A DNA stretch of 64,000 nt from Ancylobacter sp. Lp-2 (GTDB taxonomy: Bacteria > Pseudomonadota > Alphaproteobacteria > Rhizobiales > Xanthobacteraceae): contig NZ_JAJALI010000012.1 of the NCBI RefSeq assembly GCF_020523795.1, positions 1-64,000 of the forward strand. Reading direction: 5' to 3'. The position numbers and the translations under genes were made by a program. Shown here piece after piece: positions 27,379 to 35,765 of this stretch (positions are counted from its first letter, which is position 1; the number at the start of each line of letters is the position of its first letter). Below the pieces are notes generated by a model, which searched no databases, was not told the origin of the DNA, and worked only from the letters and a program-made list of their open reading frames with translations.

Positions 27379-29366
27379 GCGAGGTGGCGCTGCCGCGCGA
27401 CGAGACGCATCCCCGACGCTTCCCGGTCGGCTGGATCGTCGCTGGCGTGGTCGCCCTCGCCGTGCTCGTGCCCTATGCGGCGCCGGACAGCTTCGGCTGG
27501 GCGAAGACCTATCCGGCCCGCTGGATCGTGCCGATCAGCGACTGGCTGAAGGCGTTCCTGTTCTGGCTGTCGCGCGACCTGTCCTTCGGCCTGTTCACCT
27601 TCAAGGACATGACGCGGTTCGTCTCCGGCCTGTTCGGCTATGCGCTGGAGGTGCCGAAGGCGCTGTTCTCCTCCGGCATCACCTTCGGCGACGAAGAGGG
27701 GGCGTTCCATATTCCCCGCCTGTCCTGGGCCGGCCTCATCGCCGCGGTGACGATCTGGAGCTACCTGCTCGGCGGCGTGCGCCTCGCGGTGCTCGGCTTC
27801 CTCGGCTTCTTCTACATCCTCATCTTCGGCCAGTGGGACAGCGCCATGGTGACGCTGTCGCAGGTGATCCTGGCGGTGCTCACCGGGGTGGCCGGCGGCA
27901 CCCTGCTCGGCATCCTCGCCTATCGGGTGCCGCGCCTCGAAGGCGCGGTGGTGGCGGCGCTCGACTTCATGCAGACCGTGCCGACCTTCGCCTATCTGGT
28001 GCCGCTGGTGTTCCTGGTCGGCGTCGGCCCGGTGTCGGGCATGCTGGCCACCATCCTCTACGCCATGCCGCCCATGGTGCGCGTCACCATGATGGCGCTG
28101 AAGCGGGTGCCGCCCGAGCTCGACGAACTCGCCCGCATGACCGGCTGCGAGCCCAAGCAGGCGCTGTGGAAGGTGCTGGTTCCCTCCGCCCGCGACGATC
28201 TCCTGGTCGGCGTCAACCAGGTGATCATGCTGACGCTGAACATGATCATCATCGCCGCGATGATCGGCGCCGGCGGCCTCGGCTTCGACGTGCTCAACGC
28301 GCTCCGGCAGGCCAACGGCCTCGGCAAGGGGCTGGAAGCCGGCCTCGCCGTGGTGGCGCTCGCCATCGTGCTCGACCGCATGAGCCGGGCGCTGGTGGAA
28401 CTGCGCCCAGTGCACGGGGCGGCCGCCGCCCGGCGCCGCCAGCTGTTCTGGATCGGCCTAGCCGCGCTCCTCGGCTGCACGCTGCTGTCCTTCGCATTTC
28501 CGGCGCTGGAGAAGCTGCCGGCGGAGTACCGCGTCTCGACCGGCAATATGTGGTCCGACGTGGTCAGCTGGGTGAACGTCAACCTGTTCTCCACCGCCGA
28601 CGCCATCCGCACCTTCCTGCTGATGAATCTCCTCGTGCCGGTGAAGACCTTCCTGATCGGCTTTCCCTGGGTCGGCCTACTGGCGGTGGTGGCCGGCGGC
28701 GCCTGGGCGCTCGGCGGCTGGGGCTTCGCCCTCGGCATGACCGCGCTCATCGCCTTCATCCCGGTGGCCGGGCTGTGGGAGCGGGGGATGACGACGATCT
28801 ATCTCTGCTCGATCTCGGTGGTCATCGCCACGCTGGTCGGCCTGCCGCTCGGCCTTCTCGGCAGCCGCTCGGAGCGCATGCACAAATTCCTCGGCGCGAT
28901 GTGCGACACGCTGCAGACGCTGCCGTCCTTCGTCTATCTCCTGCCGGTGGTGATGCTGTTCCGCATCGGCGACGTCTCGGCGCTGGTCGCCATCGTGCTC
29001 TACGCCATGGTGCCGGCGATCCGCTTCACCGATCACGGCCTGCGCCGGGTGCCGCCGAGCCTGCAGGAGGCCGGCACCATGGCCGGCTGCACCGGCACGC
29101 AGCGCCTCGCCAAGGTGGAGCTGCCCTATGCGCTGCCGGAGATCATGCTGGGGGTGAACCAGGTGATCATGATGGCACTGTCCATGCTGGTGGTGTCGTC
29201 CTTCGTCGGCACCAACGATCTCGGCAAGCAGATCCAGGTGGCGATCTCGCAGGCCGATCCCGGCAAGGGGCTGTCGGCCGGCCTCGCCATCGCCTTTCTC
29301 GGCATCCTCGCCGACCGCATGATCGGCCGCTGGGTCGCCACGCGCCGCGAGCGCATGGGGCTGTGA
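27375..29366 (+). CDS. Quaternary-amine ABC transporter permease, duplicated (fused) form
   Basis: A 663-residue inner-membrane permease made of two tandem binding-protein-dependent transport domains. The EAA-loop-type motifs occur twice: RVPPELDELARMTGC with KVLVPSA in the first half (around 245-275) and RVPPSLQEAGTMAGC with KVELPYA in the second (around 560-590). Single-domain ProW/OpuAB proteins form homodimers; here the dimer is encoded as one chain. GTG start with GGAGG eight bases upstream, overlapping the ATPase stop. Confidence 0.92.
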   Translation: MSEVALPRDETHPRRFPVGWIVAGVVALAVLVPYAAPDSFGWAKTYPARWIVPISDWLKAFLFWLSRDLSFGLFTFKDMTRFVSGLFGYALEVPKALFSSGITFGDEEGAFHIPRLSWAGLIAAVTIWSYLLGGVRLAVLGFLGFFYILIFGQWDSAMVTLSQVILAVLTGVAGGTLLGILAYRVPRLEGAVVAALDFMQTVPTFAYLVPLVFLVGVGPVSGMLATILYAMPPMVRVTMMALKRVPPELDELARMTGCEPKQALWKVLVPSARDDLLVGVNQVIMLTLNMIIIAAMIGAGGLGFDVLNALRQANGLGKGLEAGLAVVALAIVLDRMSRALVELRPVHGAAAARRRQLFWIGLAALLGCTLLSFAFPALEKLPAEYRVSTGNMWSDVVSWVNVNLFSTADAIRTFLLMNLLVPVKTFLIGFPWVGLLAVVAGGAWALGGWGFALGMTALIAFIPVAGLWERGMTTIYLCSISVVIATLVGLPLGLLGSRSERMHKFLGAMCDTLQTLPSFVYLLPVVMLFRIGDVSALVAIVLYAMVPAIRFTDHGLRRVPPSLQEAGTMAGCTGTQRLAKVELPYALPEIMLGVNQVIMMALSMLVVSSFVGTNDLGKQIQVAISQADPGKGLSAGLAIAFLGILADRMIGRWVATRRERMGL

Positions 29367-29470
29367 GGCAAGACGTCGAGGACAAGGCATCGAGGGATCG
29401 CGACGGGGCCGGCGGCTCGGCGCCCGCCCCGCCGTCCGGCGGCCGAGCGGGCCGCCGCCGGCGTCGACCT

Positions 29471-29577
29471 GGAGCCTTTTCCGATCAGGTGGAAATACCT
29501 GATCGATCGGAAAGTGCTCTGGATCCAATGGGCTGGAACACGTTCCCGTCGCGAAAGCCTTTCAGCTTTCGCGGAAC
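29471..29577. repeat. Extragenic palindromic element after the permease gene
   Basis: An intergenic mosaic of inverted repeats. GATCAGGT (29483-29490) pairs with ACCTGATC (29497-29504) and is flanked by CTTTTCCG and CGGAAAG. Then GTTCC-GCGAAAGC (29542-29558) pairs with GCTTTCGC-GGAAC (29565-29577) around CTTTCA. It resembles the interspersed palindromes common between genes of Hyphomicrobiales. The second hairpin may terminate the convergent lyase transcript. Confidence 0.5.
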
Positions 29578-29582
29578 ATACT

Positions 29583-30497
29583 CTAGCCGGCGGCCTGCAT
29601 CTTCAGCGTGCCGTCGGCGAGCAGCGCCTGCACCGCCGCCGCCAGCCGGGCCTCCCCGGCCTCGGACAGCGCGGCCACCGGCGGCAGCGAGCGGCCGATC
29701 GGCAGGCCGATCAGCGCGAAGGCCCGCCGCACCGCCTCGGGGAACTGCTCGGCGAACAGGGCGTCCATCAGCGGATGCAGCCGCGCCTGCAGCGCCAGCG
29801 CCTCCTTCACCCGGCCCTGCTCCGCCTCTTTCTGCACATGGTCCCAATAGCCCGGCAGCAGCGCCGCCGAGGTCAGCACCCCGCCCTTGGCGCCGAGCAT
29901 CACCTGCTCGACGAACAGCGTGTCCTGCCCGGACAACAGGCAGAAGCGGTCGCTGACCAGCGGAGCGAGCTGGGCGAAATGGTAGAGGTCGGTGCTCGAC
30001 GCCTTCATGCCGACGATCAGCCCTTCCCGCTCCAGCTGGGCGATGGTGGCCGGGGTGGTCACCATATTGGTGCGGTAGGGGTTGTCGTAGAACACGATCG
30101 GCAGCTTCAGCTCCGGCGCCAGCGCCCGGAAATAGCGCAGCGTGCCCTCCTGGTCGGGCCGGGCGTAATAGGGCGGGATCACCATCAACCCGTCGGCGCC
30201 GGCCTCGCGATAGGCGCGCCCGCTCTCCAGCGCGCCGCCGAGGCCGGGGTCGAGCACGCCGGCGACCACCGGCACGCGTCGTGCGGCAACCGATACCGTG
30301 ATTTCGACGATGCGCCTGCGCACCGCGAGGCTGAAGGAGTTCGCCTCGCCGGTGCCGCCGACCGGCACCAGCCCGGAGGCGCCGTTGACGATCTGGTAGT
30401 CGACGACGCGGGCGAGATTGGCCTCGTCCAGCGTGCCGTCATCCTTCAGCGGCGTCGGAAAGGCGGGGATCAGCCCGCGAAACATCAGCTCTGTCAT
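29583..30497 (-). CDS. DapA/dihydrodipicolinate-synthase-family lyase or dehydratase
   Basis: A 304-residue (beta/alpha)8 class I aldolase-family protein. The Schiff-base lysine is K165 in VGMKASS and the catalytic tyrosine Y137 in FYDNP; the GGTGEANSF loop (47-55) replaces the GTTGE of true DapA. The start is the ATG at 30497 behind a strong AAAGGAGGC ribosome site, 11 bases after the aldehyde dehydrogenase stop, so the two form an operon. DapA relatives paired with aldehyde dehydrogenases often act as 2-keto-3-deoxy-acid dehydratases or hydroxyproline-pathway deaminases leading to 2-oxoglutarate semialdehyde. The actual substrate is unknown; lysine biosynthesis is unlikely in this setting. 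Confidence 0.82.
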   Translation of the reverse strand: MTELMFRGLIPAFPTPLKDDGTLDEANLARVVDYQIVNGASGLVPVGGTGEANSFSLAVRRRIVEITVSVAARRVPVVAGVLDPGLGGALESGRAYREAGADGLMVIPPYYARPDQEGTLRYFRALAPELKLPIVFYDNPYRTNMVTTPATIAQLEREGLIVGMKASSTDLYHFAQLAPLVSDRFCLLSGQDTLFVEQVMLGAKGGVLTSAALLPGYWDHVQKEAEQGRVKEALALQARLHPLMDALFAEQFPEAVRRAFALIGLPIGRSLPPVAALSEAGEARLAAAVQALLADGTLKMQAAG

Positions 30498-30508
30498 TGC
30501 CGCCTCCT

Positions 30509-31993
30509 TTAGCCGAGATGGATCCAGGTCGCCTTCAGCTCGGTATATTTCTCGAGCGCGTGCAGCGACTTGTCGCGCCCGAAGCCGGACTGCTTGAAGC
30601 CGCCGAAGGGCGAGGAAATGTCGCCGTGGTCGAAGCAGTTCACCCACACCACGCCGGCGCGCAGCGCCGAGGAGACCTTGAACGCCTTGTTGATGTCGCG
30701 GGTCCACACCGCCGCGGCGAGACCATAGGTGGTGTCGTTGCCGATCTTGATGGCGTCGTCGATGTCCTTCGCCGCGAGGGTGGCCAGCACCGGCCCGAAG
30801 ATCTCCTCGCGGGCGATGGTCATGTCGCTGGTGACGTCGTCGAACAGCGTGGTCTCGATGAAACAGCCATCGGCGGCGATGCGCTTGCCGCCGAGCCGAA
30901 GCTTGGCGCCTTCCGCCACGCCCTTCTCGATATAGCCCATCACCCGCTCGGTCTGGCCGGCATCGACCATGGCGCCCATCTCGGTCGCCGGGTCGAGCGG
31001 ATCGCCGACCTTGATGGCGCCGCCGACCTCGATCACCTTCTCGACGACGCGGTCCTTCACGCTCTCCTCGACGACGAGGCGCGAGCCGGCGTTACACACC
31101 TCGCCCTGATTGTAGAAGATGCCCCAGGCCGCCGAGGTGGCGGCGGCGTCGAGATCAGGTGCGTCGGCGAGGATGATGTTCGGGCTCTTGCCGCCGCATT
31201 CCAGGCCGACCCGCTTCATGTTGGAGCGCCCGGAATATTGCAGGAAGTACTTGCCGACCTCGGTCGAGCCGGTGAAGGCGACGGCGTCGATGTCCATGTG
31301 CAGGCCGAGCGCCTGGCCGGCGGTCTCGCCGAGACCCGGCAGCACGTTGAACACCCCGTCCGGGATGCCGGCCTCGCTCGCCAGCGCCCCGAGCCGGATC
31401 GCGGTGAGCGAGGACTGCTCGGCCGGCTTGAGGATCACCGAATTGCCGGCGGCGAGGATCGGCCCCAGCTTCCAGGCCGCCATCAGCAGCGGGAAGTTCC
31501 ACGGCACCACCGCGGCGACCACGCCGAGCGGCTCGCGGCGGATCAGCGACACCGCGCTGGGCGCCGTCGGGGCGATCTCGTCATACACCTTGTCGATGGC
31601 CTCGGCGTACCAGTCGATGCACTGCGCCGACAGCGGCAGGTCGACGGCGAGGCTGTCGCGGATCGGCTTGCCCATGTCGAGCGTCTCGAGCAGCGCCAGC
31701 TCCTCGGTATGGCCGGCGATCAGCGCGGCGAAGGCCTTGAGCCGCTTCTTGCGCTCGCGCGGCGCCATGCGCGACCAGCTGCCGGCCTCGAACGCCACCC
31801 GCGCTACCTTCACCGCCTGGTCGACATCCTCCGCGTCGCAGGCGGCGAGCTGCGTCAGCACCTTGCCGGTGGCCGGATTGACGCAGTCGAGCCGCTTGCC
31901 GGACAGCGCCGGGACATAGCGCCCGCCGATGAAGGCCTGGCCGTTGAGGGAAAGCGACGCGGCACGCGCGTGCCAATCGATCGGAGCGGACAT
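30509..31993 (-). CDS. puuC: PuuC-like NAD(P)-dependent aldehyde dehydrogenase
   Basis: A 494-residue cytoplasmic aldehyde dehydrogenase. Catalytic C300 is in NQGEVCNAG, the general base E265 in LECGGKS and the oxyanion N166 in PWNFPLL. The segments LALLETLDMGKPI, QCIDWYAEAIDKVYDE and the C-terminal GRDKSLHALEKYTELK match, from memory, E. coli PuuC (gamma-glutamyl-gamma-aminobutyraldehyde dehydrogenase) closely. The first gene of a two-gene unit divergent from an XRE-cupin regulator. No PuuA-type glutamylating enzyme is present nearby, so the substrate may be another aldehyde. Confidence 0.85.
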   Translation of the reverse strand: MSAPIDWHARAASLSLNGQAFIGGRYVPALSGKRLDCVNPATGKVLTQLAACDAEDVDQAVKVARVAFEAGSWSRMAPRERKKRLKAFAALIAGHTEELALLETLDMGKPIRDSLAVDLPLSAQCIDWYAEAIDKVYDEIAPTAPSAVSLIRREPLGVVAAVVPWNFPLLMAAWKLGPILAAGNSVILKPAEQSSLTAIRLGALASEAGIPDGVFNVLPGLGETAGQALGLHMDIDAVAFTGSTEVGKYFLQYSGRSNMKRVGLECGGKSPNIILADAPDLDAAATSAAWGIFYNQGEVCNAGSRLVVEESVKDRVVEKVIEVGGAIKVGDPLDPATEMGAMVDAGQTERVMGYIEKGVAEGAKLRLGGKRIAADGCFIETTLFDDVTSDMTIAREEIFGPVLATLAAKDIDDAIKIGNDTTYGLAAAVWTRDINKAFKVSSALRAGVVWVNCFDHGDISSPFGGFKQSGFGRDKSLHALEKYTELKATWIHLG

Positions 31994-32096
31994 GAAGCGG
32001 GATCCTGCGGAAGCGGCGGCCGGCGCTGCGTGCCGGCCTCTGAATGACGCCGCCCATGATAGGGAGCGTTTTCATCGGCCTCTACATCTTTTTTGG

Positions 32097-32108
32097 TTTT
32101 CTGAAAAA
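32097..32108. promoter_or_regulatory. TTCTGAA operator half site before the aldehyde dehydrogenase gene
   Basis: TTTTCTGAAAAA, about 105 bases upstream of the aldehyde dehydrogenase ATG. It shares the TTCTGAA core with the two sites in front of the ABC transporter operon. Probable target of the divergent XRE-cupin regulator. Confidence 0.45.
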
Positions 32109-32208
32109 TGAATTGGCTTCTTCGCCAGATGCAGCTATCGCTATAAACTGTGAAAACCTGCCTCCTGGGCGGGACCACCGGTCGGATGAAAACGGAATTT
32201 TCCCCTCC

Positions 32209-32829
32209 ATGTCGCCCATGAAGATCGTTGACGACGCCGCACGCCTGCCGGCCGGCATGAGCAATCCCGACGACGAAACCCAGAAGCTCGGCCAGCGGAT
32301 TCGCGATCTCCGGCTCAAGGCGGGGATGACCCTGTCCGATCTCGCCAAGGGCACCGGCGTGTCGATCGGCACGCTGTCGCAGTTGGAGCGCGGCCTGGTC
32401 TCGCCCACGGTGCGCACCGTCTACACCGTCGCCAACGCGCTCGGCGTCATGCCCGCCTGGCTGATCGACCCCTCGCAGAGCCCAGTCCAGACCGCCGAAA
32501 CCCGTTATATCGTAAGGGCCGGCCAGCGTTCCCGCCTGCTCGACATCGACGGCATCCGCAAGGACATCGCCTCGCCGTCCTCGAGCGAGCGGCTGCGCGG
32601 CTTCTTCATGGTCATCCAGCCCGGCTGCAATTCGGGCTCGCAGCCCTATTCGCACAAGGGCGAGGAGATCGGCTTCCTGCTGTCCGGCTCGCTCGAGCTG
32701 CAGATCGACGGCGAGACCTTCAGCCTCAATGAGGGCGACTGCTTCGCCTTCTCCAGCGACAAGCCGCACCATTTCGCGAATCTCGGCGCCCGCCCGGCCT
32801 CGGTGTTCTGGGTGAACGCCGATATCTGA
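32209..32829 (+). CDS. PuuR-like XRE-cupin transcriptional regulator
   Basis: About 206 residues from the ATG at 32209 (alternatives at 32218 and 32260; a longer frame from 32044 crosses the promoter region). HTH: LGQRIRDLRLKAGMTLSDLA and IGTLSQLERGLVSPTVRT. The cupin domain includes YSHKGEEIGFLLSGSLELQI and LNEGDCFAFSSDKPHHFANLG. This two-domain layout and the adjacent PuuC-like gene resemble PuuR, which represses polyamine genes until the amine binds. The divergent and downstream sites sharing TTCTGAA suggest that it controls both flanking operons. Confidence 0.85.
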   Translation: MSPMKIVDDAARLPAGMSNPDDETQKLGQRIRDLRLKAGMTLSDLAKGTGVSIGTLSQLERGLVSPTVRTVYTVANALGVMPAWLIDPSQSPVQTAETRYIVRAGQRSRLLDIDGIRKDIASPSSSERLRGFFMVIQPGCNSGSQPYSHKGEEIGFLLSGSLELQIDGETFSLNEGDCFAFSSDKPHHFANLGARPASVFWVNADI

Positions 32830-32851
32830 CGCGTGTTTAGCGCGTTTAGTT

Positions 32852-32890
32852 TTCAGAATTCTGAATTTTAACATTGCGGTTCTGAAAACC
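32852..32890. promoter_or_regulatory. Operator pair before the ABC transporter operon
   Basis: A perfect 14-base palindrome TTCAGAATTCTGAA (32852-32865) and, 12 bases on, GGTTCTGAAAACC (32878-32890). Both carry the TTCTGAA half site also found before the aldehyde dehydrogenase gene. They lie between the regulator stop and the first permease gene, which implies a separate regulated promoter for the transporter. Confidence 0.6.
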
Positions 32891-32964
32891 GACTGTCATA
32901 GTCCCGGCATGCCCTCAGGGGCGACGGCGAGCGGCCCGCAGCGGCCGCCCGGCAACCGAAGGAC

Positions 32965-33831
32965 GTGCCACCCTTGGCCCAATCATCCTCCGCATCGGAC
33001 CTCAGCCCCTGGACGGCCCTCCTGCTGCTGGCGCCGCTGACGGCCGTGATGCTGCTCATCCTGATCTACCCGTTGGGCCTGACGGTCTGGACCAGCCTCT
33101 ATAATGGGCGGTTCTCCTTCGACGCCTATGTCGAGCTCGCCTCCTCCACGCTGTTCCTGCGGGTGCTGCGCAACACCTTCGAGATCGCCATCGGCGGCAC
33201 GCTGGTCAGCCTGCTCTTCGGCTATCCGGTGGCGCTGCACCTCGCCGCCCAGCCGCCGCGCAAGCGCACCGCCTATCTCATCATGGTGATGCTGCCGTTC
33301 TGGACCAGCATCCTGGTGAAGAGCTTCGCGCTGGTGGCGGTATTCGGCAATCAGGGGCTGATCAACCAGTTCCTCGGCTTCGTCAGCGGCGGCACGCTCA
33401 ACGTGCCGATGATGTTCAACCGCGTCGGCGTCATCCTCGGCATGATCAACTTCCTGCTACCCTTCATGATCCTGTCCATCCTCGGCAGCCTGCTGGCGCT
33501 CGACCGCCGGCTGATCCTCGCCGCCGAGACCATGGGCGCGGGCCCGCTGCGCATCTTCTGGAAGATCACCCTGCCGCTCAGCCTGCCCGGCGTGCTCGCC
33601 GGCGTGCTGATCAACGTCACGCTGTCGATCGGCATGTACATCACCCCCGCTTTGCTCGGCGGGCGGCAGGACATGATGGTCGCCAACCTCGTCGACTTCT
33701 ACACCCGCCAGACGCTCGACTGGACCGCCGCCTCGGCCACCGCCGTGGCGCTGCTCATCCTGTCCGGCCTGCTGGTCGCCCTGCTCGGCAAGGTGCGCGG
33801 CTCCGCCGGCCTCGCGGGAGCCGGCGCATGA
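32965..33831 (+). CDS. PotB-like ABC transporter permease
   Basis: A 288-residue inner-membrane permease of the spermidine/putrescine group with six hydrophobic segments. The EAA-type loop reads LAAETMGAGPLRIFWKITLPLSLPG. The start is uncertain: GTG at 32965 has its purine stretch too close, and TTG at 32974 has AAGGA at better spacing and removes three residues. The next gene overlaps by ATGA. Confidence 0.88.
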   Translation: MPPLAQSSSASDLSPWTALLLLAPLTAVMLLILIYPLGLTVWTSLYNGRFSFDAYVELASSTLFLRVLRNTFEIAIGGTLVSLLFGYPVALHLAAQPPRKRTAYLIMVMLPFWTSILVKSFALVAVFGNQGLINQFLGFVSGGTLNVPMMFNRVGVILGMINFLLPFMILSILGSLLALDRRLILAAETMGAGPLRIFWKITLPLSLPGVLAGVLINVTLSIGMYITPALLGGRQDMMVANLVDFYTRQTLDWTAASATAVALLILSGLLVALLGKVRGSAGLAGAGA

Positions 33832-34634
33832 ACGAGCTGTTCGGATCCAGCCGCGTCGCCCGCGGCCTCGTCTCCTCCATGGCGTGGCTTTGCTACATCT
33901 TCCTGGTGGTACCGAGCCTGATCGTCATCCCGATCTCCTTCGGCAATCCCGGGCAGATCGAGTTCCCGCCCCGGCAGTTCTCGCTGGAGCTCTACCGCCA
34001 GTTCTTCACCGATGCCGCCTGGTGGGGCTCGACGGTGCAGAGCCTGATCGTCGCCTGCCTGACCACGCTCGCCACCCTCGTGCTCGCCGTGCCCGCCGCC
34101 TATGCGCTGGCGCGCTCGCGCCTGCCGGGTCGCGGCGGCCTCCAGGGCCTGTTCATGATGCCGATGCTGGTGCCGGTCATCGTGCTTGGCCTCGGCCTCT
34201 ATCTCCAGTACTCGAACTGGGGCCTGCTCGACACCACCGCCGGGCTGGTGCTCGCCCATGTCATGCTGACGACGCCCTACATCATGGTGTCGGTGATGTC
34301 GGGCCTGCAGCATTCCGATGTGGCGCTGGAGACGGTGGCCTCGATCATGGGCGCCTCGCGGCTGCGCATCTTCTTCCGCGTGGTGCTGCCGCAGCTCAAG
34401 ATCTCGATCGCGGTGGGCGCGCTGTTCGCCTTCCTGATGTCGCTCGACGAGGTGGTGGTCGCCTATTTCCTCACCGGCACCGACACCATGACGCTGCCGG
34501 TCAAGATGTACTCCTCCATCCGCTGGGAGCTGACGCCGGTGCTGGCGGCGGTCTCCACGCTGCTCACCGTGCTCTCGCTCATGATCGCCCTCGGGATCAT
34601 CGCGATGCAGGGCAAGACCGAGGCCTCCAAATGA
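33828..34634 (+). CDS. PotC-like ABC transporter permease
   Basis: A 268-residue second permease, six helices, with an EAA-type loop ETVASIMGASRLRIFFRVVLPQLK. It overlaps the preceding permease and the following ATPase gene by four bases each (ATGA), giving a tightly coupled permease-permease-ATPase set. Substrates of the group are polyamines, opines or related amines. Confidence 0.88.
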   Translation: MNELFGSSRVARGLVSSMAWLCYIFLVVPSLIVIPISFGNPGQIEFPPRQFSLELYRQFFTDAAWWGSTVQSLIVACLTTLATLVLAVPAAYALARSRLPGRGGLQGLFMMPMLVPVIVLGLGLYLQYSNWGLLDTTAGLVLAHVMLTTPYIMVSVMSGLQHSDVALETVASIMGASRLRIFFRVVLPQLKISIAVGALFAFLMSLDEVVVAYFLTGTDTMTLPVKMYSSIRWELTPVLAAVSTLLTVLSLMIALGIIAMQGKTEASK

Positions 34635-35728
34635 CCGCCAGTTCCACCCCCGCGATGGTCGAGCTCCAGGGCGTCGCCAAGCGCTATGGCGAGGTCAACG
34701 CCCTGCACCGCGTCGACCTCTCCATCGCCAAGGGCGAGTTCGTCACCCTGCTCGGCCCCTCCGGCTCCGGCAAGACGACGCTGCTCAACCTGATCGCCGG
34801 CATGATCACGCCGAGTTCCGGGCGCATCGTCATCGACGGCCGTGACGCTACCACCCTGCCGACCAACAGGCGCGGCCTCGGCATGGTGTTCCAGAACTAC
34901 GCCCTCATGCCGCACATGACGGTGTTCGAGAACATCGCCTTCCCACTGGAGGTCCGCCGCCTGTCCAAGGCGGAGATCAAGCGCAAGGTCGGCGAGGCGC
35001 TGGAGCTGATCCAGCTCGGCCATGTGGCGAACCGCAAGCCGCGCGAATTGTCCGGCGGCCAGCAGCAGCGCATCTCGCTGGCGCGCTGCATCGTCTACAA
35101 CCCGGCGCTGATCCTCATGGACGAGCCGCTCGGCGCGCTCGACAAGAAACTGCGCGAGCAGATGCAGCTGGAGATCAAGCGGCTGCACGCCGAGCTCGGC
35201 ATCACCATGCTCTACGTCACCCATGATCAGGACGAGGCGCTGACCATGTCCGACCGCATCGTCTTGATGAATGGCGGGCGCATCGAGCAGCAGGGCACGC
35301 CGGACACGCTGTATTTCCGCCCGGAGACGGTGTTCAGCGCCGAGTTCATCGGCTCGTCCAACCTCATTCCCGGCACGGTGGAGATCGGCGCGGACGGCGC
35401 CTATGCGCTGAACACCGCGCTCGGCCGCTTCGCCGCCCCCGCGCCCGAGCGGGCGATCAAGGCCGGCGAACGCGCCGTGCTGCTGGTGCGACCGGAGAAC
35501 ATGGCGCTGGCCGACGCCGCGACGCCGGCCAGCGTCGCTGGTCATATCGAGGATTCCATCCTGCTCGGCGGCGTGGTGCGCCATTTCGTGCGCTGTGCCG
35601 ACGGCTCCAGCCTGATCATCCAGGAGCTCAACCAGCCCGGACGTTCCGGCGCGCATCGGGGCGAGGCGGTCCGCGCCGCCTGGCAGCCGCAGCACGGCCG
35701 CCTTCTGCCGCCGGCCCCGGCCGGCTGA
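34631..35728 (+). CDS. PotA-like ABC transporter ATP-binding protein
   Basis: A 365-residue ATPase. Walker A GPSGSGKTT (about 42-50), signature LSGGQQQRISLARCI, Walker B LILMDEPLGALDKK and the H-loop YVTHDQDEA are intact. The C-terminal TOBE-type domain spans about residues 270-365. The ATG at 34631 overlaps the preceding stop; the long frame upstream is antiphase to the permease. The binding protein follows after 37 bases. Confidence 0.93.
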   Translation: MTASSTPAMVELQGVAKRYGEVNALHRVDLSIAKGEFVTLLGPSGSGKTTLLNLIAGMITPSSGRIVIDGRDATTLPTNRRGLGMVFQNYALMPHMTVFENIAFPLEVRRLSKAEIKRKVGEALELIQLGHVANRKPRELSGGQQQRISLARCIVYNPALILMDEPLGALDKKLREQMQLEIKRLHAELGITMLYVTHDQDEALTMSDRIVLMNGGRIEQQGTPDTLYFRPETVFSAEFIGSSNLIPGTVEIGADGAYALNTALGRFAAPAPERAIKAGERAVLLVRPENMALADAATPASVAGHIEDSILLGGVVRHFVRCADGSSLIIQELNQPGRSGAHRGEAVRAAWQPQHGRLLPPAPAG

Positions 35729-35765
35729 TCGACGAACGAACACCAGAACAAGAGGGGACGTGCCT

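Noticed and set aside
25243..29366. Choline or glycine betaine importer instead of TMAO importer
   Set aside because: Not excluded by sequence, since TmoX, ChoX and ProX share a fold. The adjacent tmm, tdm and dmm genes and the shared upstream motif make the TMAO assignment more likely.
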